A model generated the notes under the pieces. It had not been told where the DNA came from, did not search any database, and saw nothing but the letters and a program-made list of their open reading frames with translations. A stretch of 64,000 bases of DNA from positions 1 through 64,000 of the forward strand of contig NZ_SMLC01000018.1 of assembly GCF_004349245.1 (NCBI RefSeq), given 5' to 3'. A program made the translations under genes and the position numbers. Origin of the DNA: Actinomadura sp. 6K520 (GTDB lineage Bacteria > Actinomycetota > Actinomycetes > Streptosporangiales > Streptosporangiaceae). Below, in pieces: positions 43,180-53,529 of this stretch (the first letter of the stretch is position 1; each line of letters begins with the position of its first letter).

Positions 43180-43304
43180 CGGTTGCAGGCCGCAGGCTGC
43201 GCTGCGGCCGGTTCACCATACCAAAGGAGACGAGTCGCGGCGAAGTCGATCGAGGGGCACCATGGGGACCGTAGGTGTGGAGACTAGGCGCGAAGGTGAT
43301 CAAT

Positions 43305-44615
43305 GTGGGCCAGCAGCCGACCGCTGAGGACGAGGTCGTCCGGCTCTGCCAGGAGCTGATCCGGATCGACACCAGCAACCCCGGGGATCATTCCGGGCCG
43401 GGGGAGCGGGCTGCGGCCGAGTACGTCGCGGAGAGGCTCGGCGAGGTCGGGGTGGAGTCGCGGATCTTCGAGTCGCATCCGGGGCGGGCGAGTCTCGTGG
43501 CGCGGATCGAGGGGGAGGACCCGGGGCGGGACGCGTTGCTGCTGCACGGGCACCTCGATGTGGTCCCGGCCCAGGCGGAGGACTGGACGCGGGACCCGTT
43601 CGGCGGTGAGGTCGCGGACGGGTGCGTCTGGGGGCGCGGGGCCGTGGACATGAAGGACATGGACGCGATGATCCTCGCGGTGGTGCGGCAGCGGCTCCGG
43701 GAGGGGCGCAGGCCGCCGCGGGACGTGGTGCTCGCGTTCCTGGCCGACGAGGAGGCCGGGGGCAAGTGGGGCGCGCAGTGGCTGGTGAATGAGCATCCGG
43801 AGCTGTTCGAGGGGTGCACGGAGGCCGTCGGGGAGGTCGGCGGGTTCAGCCTGACGGTGCCCGGGGACCGGCGGATGTACCTCATCGAGACGGCGGAGAA
43901 GGGCATCGCGTGGATGAACCTGACCGCCGGCGGGACCGCGGGGCACGGGTCGATGGTGCATCCGGACAATGCGGTGACCGCCGTGGCGGCGGCCGTCGCC
44001 AGGCTCGGGTCGCACGAGTTTCCGGTGCGGCTGACGAAGTCGGTGCGGGCCTTGCTGGAGCGGGTCTGCCTGGCGTACGGGGTGGAGTTCGATCCGGAGC
44101 GGCCGGAGGAGTGCCTGGAGAAGATCGGGCCGATGGCGCGGATGATCGGGGCGACGCTCAAGAACACGCTGAATCCCACGCGGCTGGACGCCGGGTACAA
44201 GACGAATGTCATTCCGCAGAGCGCCACGGCGCAGGTGGACGGAAGGTTCTTGCCCGGCCATGAGGCGGAGTTCTTCGCGGTGGTGGACGAACTTCTCGGT
44301 CCGGACGTCAAGCGGGATTTCGTCCATTATGACCATGCGGTCGAGACGGACTACGAGGGTGCGCTCGTCGCGGCGATGGAGGCGGCGCTGACCTCGGAGG
44401 ACCCGGGTGCGCTGCCGGTCCCGTACTGCCTGAGCGGCGGGACGGACGCCAAGTCGTTCGCGCGCCTGGGCATGCGCTGCTTCGGCTTCGCGCCGCTGAA
44501 ATTGCCCCCAGAGTTGGACTTTTCCGGAATGTTCCATGGGGTCGACGAGCGCGTTCCGGTGGACGGGCTGCGATTCGGCGTCAGGGTCCTCGACAAATTC
44601 CTGGATCGCTCCTGA
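43305..44615 (+). CDS. M20/M28-type zinc peptidase (acetylornithine deacetylase/succinyl-DAP desuccinylase-like)
   Basis: A 436-residue M20-family metallohydrolase. Zinc and catalytic motifs: LLLHGHLDVVPA (His, Asp), WGRGAVDMKDMDA (bridging Asp), LADEEAGGKWGAQ (catalytic Glu, ligand Glu) and the C-terminal SGGTDAKSFARLG and MFHGVDERVP (His). An interposed dimerisation domain begins near MNLTAGGTAGHGSM. It hydrolyses a peptide or N-acyl amino acid; many actinomycete copies are annotated M20/M25/M40 without known substrate. The GTG at 43305 follows GAAGG; longer frames from 43275 look less like the family N-terminus. Divergent from tRNA-Leu. Confidence 0.9.
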   Translation: MGQQPTAEDEVVRLCQELIRIDTSNPGDHSGPGERAAAEYVAERLGEVGVESRIFESHPGRASLVARIEGEDPGRDALLLHGHLDVVPAQAEDWTRDPFGGEVADGCVWGRGAVDMKDMDAMILAVVRQRLREGRRPPRDVVLAFLADEEAGGKWGAQWLVNEHPELFEGCTEAVGEVGGFSLTVPGDRRMYLIETAEKGIAWMNLTAGGTAGHGSMVHPDNAVTAVAAAVARLGSHEFPVRLTKSVRALLERVCLAYGVEFDPERPEECLEKIGPMARMIGATLKNTLNPTRLDAGYKTNVIPQSATAQVDGRFLPGHEAEFFAVVDELLGPDVKRDFVHYDHAVETDYEGALVAAMEAALTSEDPGALPVPYCLSGGTDAKSFARLGMRCFGFAPLKLPPELDFSGMFHGVDERVPVDGLRFGVRVLDKFLDRS

Positions 44616-44694
44616 ATTTACCGACACCAATGCGTTGCGTGGTGCTATCGTCACCGTTCGTTGAGGGTGGTGCGGGCGTAACGGAGGTTGTCGG

Positions 44695-45363
44695 GTGGTG
44701 GGATGCGCGGCGCGGCTCGGGGCGGTCCCCGACCGGCTGCGCCGCGTCGCCGCCGCGCCCGCCGTCCGGCGGCTGCTGGTCCTCGGCGGGCTGCTGATCG
44801 CGGCCTGGCTCCTCGGAAGCGCGGCGCAGCCCGCGCACGCCGACGAGCTGCCCGTCGCGCCCGCGAAGATCATTGAAGAAGCGCCCGTGCTGGGCGACGC
44901 GGTCAAGACCGTCCACCGGGCCGAACCGGTGCCCCGGGTCGTCCAGGCCGTGGTGGAGAAGCCGCGCGAACCGGCTGCGGTACGGGACATGCCGTCCTCC
45001 GTGGCGGCCCCCGAAGCGGACGAGGCCGGCGTTTCGGTCGCTGCCGCGCCAAGGCACCAGAGGCAACTCCGCGCCCCCGAGCGTGGGCGCGCCAAAGCGG
45101 CCGTGGAGGCCGCGGCCCCGGCGGCCCAGGACGAGGTTTCGCCGCCGGTCGTCCAGGATCCTCCGGCTCCACCGCCGGCGCCGGACCGTCCAGACGGCCC
45201 CTCGGCCGCCGGCGGTTCCGCCTTCTCCGGTGTGACGGCGGCCGTCCCGAACGTCGCCGCGTGGGCCCCGGCCCCGCCGCGCGCATCGGGCTTGCACGCC
45301 ATCGGCGCGGTTCCCCCGGCCGTCCGCACCGCCGCGGACGAGCCGTCCTTCGCGCCCGACTGA
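44695..45363 (+). CDS. Secreted Pro/Ala-rich protein upstream of chaplin
   Basis: A 222-residue low-complexity protein. Residues ~20-50 form a signal sequence (RRLLVLGGLLIAAWLLGSAAQPAHA, cleavage likely after AHA). The mature part is Ala/Pro/Val rich with acidic and basic patches (ELPVAPAKIIEEAPVLGDAV, PPAPPPAPDRP), probably unstructured. No family recognised. GTG start with GGAGG 7 bases upstream. Being 123 bases before the chaplin gene on the same strand suggests a cell-surface or aerial-growth role; this is inference from position only. Confidence 0.7.
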   Translation: MVGCAARLGAVPDRLRRVAAAPAVRRLLVLGGLLIAAWLLGSAAQPAHADELPVAPAKIIEEAPVLGDAVKTVHRAEPVPRVVQAVVEKPREPAAVRDMPSSVAAPEADEAGVSVAAAPRHQRQLRAPERGRAKAAVEAAAPAAQDEVSPPVVQDPPAPPPAPDRPDGPSAAGGSAFSGVTAAVPNVAAWAPAPPRASGLHAIGAVPPAVRTAADEPSFAPD

Positions 45364-45486
45364 CACCCGACGGTCTCCGGACGCGTGCCCGTGCGGCTCG
45401 GGCGCGCCGATCCGGTCATCCGCCGTGCCCGCGCACGGCATTCCCCCAGACACACGTGCAACGTGCGTCCCACTGAACGGAGCATC

Positions 45487-46800
45487 ATGCGAACGCGAGC
45501 AAAAGGCATGTCTCGGGCCGCGGTGGTCGCCGTGGGCTTTGTCGCCCTCGGTGTCACCGCCGCCCCGTCCTACGCCGACGTCACCAGCGGCAACGGCGGA
45601 GTGCTGAGCGGCAACCAGATCGACATACCGGTCTCCGCGCCGGTCGACGTCAGCGGCAACGGCGGCTCCCTGCTCGGGACGACCCACGCCACGTCCAAGG
45701 GCGGCGCCAAGGTCCGCAAGAACGGCGGCGGTGCGCAGCAGACCTCCGGCAACCACGGCATCGCGTCCGGAAACCAGGTCAACGCCCCCATCTCCCTTCC
45801 CGTGAACGTCTGCGGCAACGGCGCCGCCGTGCTCGGACACGCGGACGCGGGCTGCAAGGGCGGCGCGAAGGTCGAGGACGGCGGAAGCGGCGACCAGGTC
45901 ACCGGCGGGTCGGGCGGCGTCCTGGCGGGCAACCAGGTGAACGCGCCGATCTCCCTCCCGGTCAACGTGTGCGGCAACGCGGTGGCGATCGCCGGTGCCG
46001 CGGTCGCCGGCTGCGAGGGCGGCGCCAAGGTGAAGAACGGCGGGCACACGGGCTCGGGGCAGGAGACGTCCGGCGTTCTCGGCGTCGGCAGCGGCAACCA
46101 GGCGAACCTGCCGATCTCCGTCCCCGTCGACATCTGCGGCAACGCGGTCGGCAACGCCGCGGCGGCCTGCGCGGGCGGCGCGTCCGTCCGCAACGGCGGT
46201 CACCGGACGGGCCGCCAGGTCACCGACGGCGCTCTCGGCGTCATCGCGGGCAACCAGGCCAACGCCCCGGTCAGCGTCCCCCTGACCGCCTGCGGCAACG
46301 CCGCCGCGATCGTCGGGCAGGCGGGCGCGTTCTGCGCGGGCGGCTCCCACGTGCGCAGCCCGTCGGGCGGCGGCCTGTACACGTCCGGAACGGGCGGGAT
46401 CCTCGGCGGCAACCAGGCCCACGCACCGGCCAAGGCCCCCGCGAACGTGTGCGGCAACGCCGCCGCGCCGGCCGGCCAGGCATCCTCCCTGTGCCACGGC
46501 GGCCACGCCGGCTACGGAGACCACGCCGGCTACCGGACGACCACGCCGCCCACCCTCCCGCTGACCGACACCCTGCCGAGTGCGGGCGACGCGGGCCTGC
46601 CCGGGGACGGCGGTGTCGGGCTGCCGGCCGGGATCGGGCCGGTGAAGTACGTCTCGGCCGAGCGGGCGATCGCGTCCGCCGACGGGGCCGGGACCGGGGC
46701 CGCGCCGGGGGCGACGTGGACGTTCGGTGCCGCGTCGCTGCTGGCCTTCGTGGCCGGGGCGCTGGGGCTGACCCGCAGGCTCAGGCTCGGCCGACGCTGA
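45487..46800 (+). CDS. Multi-domain chaplin
   Basis: A 437-residue secreted protein with a signal peptide (SRAAVVAVGFVALGVTAAPSYA) and six chaplin (DUF320) repeats of ~40-60 residues, each with GNQ(V/A)NxPIS(L/V)PVxVCGN and a second Cys before GG. Repeats 2-6 carry the Cys pair; repeat 1 has Ser in place of the first Cys and lacks the second (VSGN, TSKGG). The C-terminus has LPSAGD, then ~60 residues, then a membrane helix (TFGAASLLAFVAGALGL) and basic tail. Chaplins assemble into amyloid-like hydrophobic films on aerial hyphae and spores. Streptomyces long chaplins have two domains and an LAxTG sortase site; six repeats with no canonical sortase motif is unusual. Confidence 0.9.
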   Translation: MRTRAKGMSRAAVVAVGFVALGVTAAPSYADVTSGNGGVLSGNQIDIPVSAPVDVSGNGGSLLGTTHATSKGGAKVRKNGGGAQQTSGNHGIASGNQVNAPISLPVNVCGNGAAVLGHADAGCKGGAKVEDGGSGDQVTGGSGGVLAGNQVNAPISLPVNVCGNAVAIAGAAVAGCEGGAKVKNGGHTGSGQETSGVLGVGSGNQANLPISVPVDICGNAVGNAAAACAGGASVRNGGHRTGRQVTDGALGVIAGNQANAPVSVPLTACGNAAAIVGQAGAFCAGGSHVRSPSGGGLYTSGTGGILGGNQAHAPAKAPANVCGNAAAPAGQASSLCHGGHAGYGDHAGYRTTTPPTLPLTDTLPSAGDAGLPGDGGVGLPAGIGPVKYVSAERAIASADGAGTGAAPGATWTFGAASLLAFVAGALGLTRRLRLGRR

Positions 46801-46835
46801 GCCGAAGCCGCCGCACCATGCGGTGGTGAGAGACG

Positions 46836-46881
46836 CTTCGCCCGTCCCGGATGGCGCGGCCCGGGGCGGGCGAAGCCTTCT
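46836..46881 (+). terminator. Rho-independent terminator after the chaplin
   Basis: CTTCGCCCGTCCC (46836-46848) pairs with GGGGCGGGCGAAG (46863-46875), one G-T pair, followed by CCTTCT. It sits 35 bases after the chaplin stop. Confidence 0.7.
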
Positions 46882-46897
46882 CACCAGGAATTATGTT

Positions 46898-46920
46898 TAC
46901 GTTGCGTCATTCGCAACGTA
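46898..46920. promoter_or_regulatory. Perfect 9-bp inverted repeat, possible orphan operator
   Basis: TACGTTGCG (46898-46906) and CGCAACGTA (46912-46920) flank TCATT, followed at once by a second small repeat (GTAGTGCTAC, 46922-46931). It has operator-like symmetry but lies between convergent gene ends, where no promoter is expected. It lacks the T-run of a terminator. Confidence 0.5.
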
Positions 46921-46957
46921 CGTAGTGCTACGCTCCGGACGGACCGGCGGGAACGGT

Positions 46958-47143
46958 TCAGAACGTGCGGACGGCGCGGATGACCTTGCGGCGGAGCTGA
47001 ACACGGCGGCGGCCGTCCGGGTAGAGGCGCAGCCGATCGATCTCCCAGCCGCCGCGCTCCGCGTGCTCGGTCAGGATCTGCCGCGCGGTGTCGCGTGTCG
47101 TTCCGCGGGGCAGTGACAGGACGAGGTAGGTGTACTCCGCCAT
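46958..47143 (-). CDS. DUF5703 family small protein
   Basis: A 61-residue conserved actinobacterial protein (MAEYTYLVLSLPRGTTRDTA, ILTEHAERGGWEIDRLRLYPDGRRRV, KVIRAVR) matching DUF5703, of unknown function. The basic C-terminus could contact nucleic acid or membrane. Two ATGs (47152 and 47143) are possible; neither has a clear ribosome site, so the gene may be leaderless. It is often found near topA in related genomes, as here. Confidence 0.8.
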   Translation of the reverse strand: MAEYTYLVLSLPRGTTRDTARQILTEHAERGGWEIDRLRLYPDGRRRVQLRRKVIRAVRTF

Positions 47144-47391
47144 TGGGACCATTATGACTTGGTCTACCGGGATGGGGCGCCGTACCGTGGCGACCCGGTC
47201 CGCGCGGCGTCCGGCGGCATGTCATCCTGTCTGGGGCGCGCGGCGATGAGAATCCCGTCCCGGGGCGGAATGACGGTGGTGAGGCGGCGGAAGCGGACCG
47301 CGGGCATGAACGTGCCGTCCTGCGACGTTGTACCAAGCCCGGTAAGAAAGAGCTTGTGTTAGAGGACCAAGACAGCGAGGTTGGAGCGACT

Positions 47392-50106
47392 GTGCCAGCC
47401 AACAACGGCACCGCGAACAGTGGCCGGGGCAACGGCGCCGGTACCCGCCTGGTGATCGTCGAGTCGCCTGCGAAGGCGAAGACGATCGCCGGGTATCTGG
47501 GTCGTGGCTACATCGTGGAGTCCAGTATCGGCCATATCCGGGACCTCCCGGGAAGCGCCTCGGAGGTGCCGGCCAAGTACAAGGGCGAGCCGTGGGCCAA
47601 GCTCGGCGTGAACGTCGAGCACGGGTTCGAACCGCTGTACGTCGTGAACGCCGACAAGCGGCAGCAGGTCCAGAAGCTGAAGAAGCTGCTCGCCGAGGCC
47701 GACGAGCTCTACCTCGCGACGGACGAGGACCGGGAGGGCGAGGCGATCGCCTGGCACCTCCAGGAGGTGCTCAAGCCGAAGGTCCCCGTGCACCGGATGG
47801 TCTTCAACGAGATCACCAAGGACGCGATCCAGCAGGCCGCCGAGAACCCGCGTGCGCTGAACCTGCGGCTGGTGGACGCGCAGGAGACGCGCCGCATCCT
47901 GGACCGCCTCTACGGGTACGAGGTCAGCCCCGTCCTGTGGAAGAAGGTCATGCCGAAGCTGTCGGCGGGCCGGGTGCAGTCGGTGGCGACGCGGCTGGTC
48001 GTGGAGCGGGAGCGGGAGCGGATCGCGTTCGTCCCCGCCCACTACTGGGACATCGCGGGACAGTTCGACACCGGCAAGGACGAAGAGCCGAAGGTGTTCA
48101 AGGCCGGGCTCGTGTCCGTGGACGGCAAGCGGGTGGCGCAGGGCCGCGACTTCGCGTCCGACGGCACCCTGAAGACGCGGGACGCGCTGCACCTGGACGA
48201 GGCCGCCGCCCGCGGCCTGGCGGAGCGGCTGCGGGGCCGGCCGTACGAGGTCCGGTCCGTCGAGCCGAAGCCGTACACGCGCAAGCCGTATCCCCCGTTT
48301 CGGACGACCACCCTCCAGCAGGAGGCCAGCCGCAAGCTGAACTTCTCCGCGAAGTACACGATGTCGGTGGCGCAGAAGCTGTACGAGAACGGCTTCATCA
48401 CCTACATGCGAACCGACTCGATCACGCTGTCCGAGACGGCGATCACGGCGGCGCGGCGGCAGGCGGCGGCGCTGTTCGGCGGCGAGTACGTCCCGGACAA
48501 GCCGCGCGTGTACGCCTCCAAGGTGAAGAACGCGCAGGAGGCGCACGAGGCGATCCGCCCGGCGGGCGAGACGTTCCGCACCCCGGCGGAGACCGGCCTG
48601 TCCGGTGACCAGTTCCGGCTGTACGAGCTGATCTGGAAGCGGACGATCGCGTCCCAGATGAAGGACGCCGCCGGCCAGTCGGTGACGATCCGCGTCACCG
48701 GGCTGTCGACGCGGAACGAGCGCGCCGAGTTCAGCGCCACCGGTAAGACGATCACGTTCTACGGCTTCCTCAAGGCGTACGTGGAGAGCGCGGACGACCC
48801 GGCCACCGACCGCGACGACCAGGAGCGGCGGCTGCCGAACCTGGCGGAGGGCGACCCGCTGACCGCGGCCGCCGTGGACGCGGAGGGCCACTCGACCCGC
48901 CCGCCGGCCCGCTACACCGAGGCCAGCCTGGTCAAGGAGCTGGAAGAGCGGGAGATCGGCCGCCCGTCGACCTACGCCGCGATCATCGGCACGATCCTGG
49001 GCCGCGAGTACGTGTTCAAGAAGGGCACCGCGCTGGTCCCGTCGTTCCTGGCGTTCGCCGTGGTGAACCTGCTGGAGCAGCACTTCGGCAACCTCGTCGA
49101 CTACGACTTCACCGCCCACATGGAGGACGGTCTCGACGAGATCGCCCGCGGTGAGGCCGAGCGCGTCCGCTGGCTGACCCGGTTCTACTTCGGTGACGGC
49201 GACAACTCCGAGGAAGGGCTGAAGGAGCTCGTCAGCGACATCAGCGACATCGACGCCAAGGGCGTCAGCTCCTTCCCGATCAAGGGCACGGACATCATGG
49301 TGCGGGTCGGCCGGTACGGCCCCTACCTGGACCGGGACGGCGAGCGCGTCAACATCCCCGACGACATCGCGCCGGACGAGCTGACCGCCGAGAAGGCCGA
49401 GGAGCTGTTCGCGCAGCCGTCCGGCGACCGGGAGCTCGGCACCGACCCGGAGACCGGGCACACGATCGTGGCCAAGTCCGGGCGCTTCGGCCCGTACGTC
49501 ACGGAGACGCTGCCGGAGCCGGCACCGCCCGCCGAGGGGGAGAAGAAGAAGCGGACGAAGAAGGCCGACGCCGCCAAGCCGCGCACGAGCTCGCTGTTCA
49601 AGTCGATGTCGCTCGACACGATCACGCTGGACGACGCGCTGAAGCTGCTGTCGCTGCCGCGCACGCTCGGCGAGCTGGACGGCGAGCCGGTGACGGCGCA
49701 GAACGGGCGGTTCGGCCCGTACATCAAGAAGGGCACCGACAGCCGTTCGCTCGGCTCGGAAGAGGAGCTGTTCACGGTCACGCTGGAGCAGGCGAAGGAG
49801 CTGTTCGCGCAGCCGAAGCAGCGGGGGCGCCGGGCGGCGGCCGCCGCGCCGCTGCGGGAGCTGGGCACCGACCCGGCCAGCGAGAAGCCGGTCGTGGTGA
49901 AGGAGGGCAGGTTCGGCCCGTACGTCACCGACGGCGAGACGAACGCGAGCCTCCGCAAGGGCGACGAGGTCGAGTCGATCACCATCCAGCGGGCCGCGGA
50001 ACTGCTCGCGGAGCGGCGGGAGAAGGTCGCGGCGAGCGGTGGGAAGAAGAAGACCGCGAAGAAGACCACAACGCGTCGCCGAACCTCCGCAAAGTCCGGC
50101 TCCTAG
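47392..50106 (+). CDS. topA: DNA topoisomerase I (type IA)
   Basis: A 904-residue topoisomerase I that relaxes negative supercoils. TOPRIM domain LVIVESPAKAKTI and ATDEDREGEAIAWHL; the catalytic tyrosine is in FITYMRTDSITLS; GRPSTYAAIIGTI lies later. Instead of zinc fingers, the C-terminus carries four actinobacterial repeats (RVGRYGPYL, KSGRFGPYV, QNGRFGPYI, KEGRFGPYV) and ends in a Lys/Arg-rich tail (KKKTAKKTTTRRR) typical of mycobacterial and streptomycete enzymes, which raises processivity. I chose the GTG at 47392 giving VPANNGT, just after GGAGCGACT; a GTG at 47356 would add 12 residues. Essential gene. Confidence 0.97.
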   Translation: MPANNGTANSGRGNGAGTRLVIVESPAKAKTIAGYLGRGYIVESSIGHIRDLPGSASEVPAKYKGEPWAKLGVNVEHGFEPLYVVNADKRQQVQKLKKLLAEADELYLATDEDREGEAIAWHLQEVLKPKVPVHRMVFNEITKDAIQQAAENPRALNLRLVDAQETRRILDRLYGYEVSPVLWKKVMPKLSAGRVQSVATRLVVERERERIAFVPAHYWDIAGQFDTGKDEEPKVFKAGLVSVDGKRVAQGRDFASDGTLKTRDALHLDEAAARGLAERLRGRPYEVRSVEPKPYTRKPYPPFRTTTLQQEASRKLNFSAKYTMSVAQKLYENGFITYMRTDSITLSETAITAARRQAAALFGGEYVPDKPRVYASKVKNAQEAHEAIRPAGETFRTPAETGLSGDQFRLYELIWKRTIASQMKDAAGQSVTIRVTGLSTRNERAEFSATGKTITFYGFLKAYVESADDPATDRDDQERRLPNLAEGDPLTAAAVDAEGHSTRPPARYTEASLVKELEEREIGRPSTYAAIIGTILGREYVFKKGTALVPSFLAFAVVNLLEQHFGNLVDYDFTAHMEDGLDEIARGEAERVRWLTRFYFGDGDNSEEGLKELVSDISDIDAKGVSSFPIKGTDIMVRVGRYGPYLDRDGERVNIPDDIAPDELTAEKAEELFAQPSGDRELGTDPETGHTIVAKSGRFGPYVTETLPEPAPPAEGEKKKRTKKADAAKPRTSSLFKSMSLDTITLDDALKLLSLPRTLGELDGEPVTAQNGRFGPYIKKGTDSRSLGSEEELFTVTLEQAKELFAQPKQRGRRAAAAAPLRELGTDPASEKPVVVKEGRFGPYVTDGETNASLRKGDEVESITIQRAAELLAERREKVAASGGKKKTAKKTTTRRRTSAKSGS

Positions 50107-50134
50107 GGACATCTACGCCGATACCCTGACCGAC

Positions 50135-52231
<2,097 letters not shown>

Positions 52232-52258
52232 CTCCCGCGGCACGGTTAGCCTCTTGCC

Positions 52259-53398
52259 ATGAGCGTCTGGGATGACCTGGTGGGGCAGGAGCCCGCCGTC
52301 GCGGAGCTGTCGGCCGCCGCGGGCGGATCGGGCGGCCTGGCGCACGCGTGGCTGTTCACCGGGCCGCCCGGCTCGGGCCGCGTCACTGCGGCGCGGGCGT
52401 TCGCCGCGGCGCTGCAGTGCCAGGAGACGCCGCGGGGCTGCGGGCACTGCGCGTCCTGCCACCAGGTCCTCCAGGGGACGCATGCGGACGTGGAGGTCGT
52501 CCGCCCGCAGGGGCTGTCGTACGGCGTGAAGGAGACCCGCGCGCTGGTGCTGCGGGCCGCGTCGTCGCCGAGCATGGGACGCTGGCAGATCGTGCTGTTC
52601 GAGGACGCCGACCGCGCCACGGAGTCGGCGGCGAACGCCCTGCTGAAGGCGGTGGAGGAGCCGCCCGCGCGGACGGTGTGGCTGCTGTGCACCCCGTCCC
52701 CGGACGACCTGCTGGTGACGATCAGGTCGCGGTGCCGGCTGGTGACGCTGCGGACGCCGCCGGTCGACGCCGTGGCGGACGTCCTCGTCCTGCGGGACGG
52801 CGTGGACCGCGACACCGCCGGCATCGTGGCGCGGGCGGCGCAGGGGCACATCGGCCGGGCGCGGCGGCTGGCGACCGACCCGGACGCGCGGCGGCGCCGC
52901 GCCGCGGTGCTGGAGGTGCCGCGCCGGCTGACGTCGGTCGGTCCCGCGGTCGCGGCGGCGGAGGCGCTGGTCAAGGCGGCCGAGGCGGAGGCGAAGGCGC
53001 ACTCGGAGGAGCTGGACGGGGCCGAGACGTCCGCGCTGCGGCAGGCCCTCGGGGAGAGCGCCAAGGGACGGATGCCGAGGGGGACGGCCGGGGCGCTCAA
53101 GGAGCTGGAGGACCGGCAGAAGTCCCGCGCGACGCGGATCAAACGCGACGCCCTCGACCGGACGCTGCTCGACCTGGCGTCCTACTACCGGGACGTGCTG
53201 ACGCTCCAGCTCGGCGCGGGCGCCGAGCTCGTCAACACCGAGCTGGCCCCGGAGCTGCGGACGGCCGCGCGGCACGGCCGCCCGGAGGACACGCTCAAAC
53301 GCCTCGACGCCATCATGATGTGCCGGGAGCGGCTGGACGCGAACGTCAATCCGCTGCTGGCCGTCGAAGCGCTCACCCTCGCGCTGCGCACCGGATGA
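52259..53398 (+). CDS. holB: DNA polymerase III delta-prime subunit
   Basis: A 379-residue clamp-loader subunit. AAA+ core: degenerate P-loop GPPGSGRVTAAR (no lysine, as usual for delta-prime, which does not hydrolyse ATP), zinc module CGHCASCHQ with C-x17-C spacing from QC, Walker B-like VLFEDADRATESAANALLKAVEEPP, and sensor 1 TIRSRC. It helps load the beta clamp at primed sites. Immediately downstream of tmk, the common actinobacterial and Firmicute order. ATG 27 bases after the tmk stop. No terminator seen between tmk and holB. Confidence 0.95.
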   Translation: MSVWDDLVGQEPAVAELSAAAGGSGGLAHAWLFTGPPGSGRVTAARAFAAALQCQETPRGCGHCASCHQVLQGTHADVEVVRPQGLSYGVKETRALVLRAASSPSMGRWQIVLFEDADRATESAANALLKAVEEPPARTVWLLCTPSPDDLLVTIRSRCRLVTLRTPPVDAVADVLVLRDGVDRDTAGIVARAAQGHIGRARRLATDPDARRRRAAVLEVPRRLTSVGPAVAAAEALVKAAEAEAKAHSEELDGAETSALRQALGESAKGRMPRGTAGALKELEDRQKSRATRIKRDALDRTLLDLASYYRDVLTLQLGAGAELVNTELAPELRTAARHGRPEDTLKRLDAIMMCRERLDANVNPLLAVEALTLALRTG

Positions 53399-53529
53399 CT
53401 GGGCCTTACCAAAACTGCTCCCATTCGTTACATTTCCGTACGCAGCTCTCAACGGGCACACGAGTAACGTCGCTGAGCTGATCATTGACCGAACCGGGCT
53501 ATCCCCCCAACGGCCTAGGAGGTTCTGCT

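Noticed and set aside
47359..50112. Long minus-strand open frame opposite topA
   Set aside because: Same antisense shadow effect; no protein family seen.
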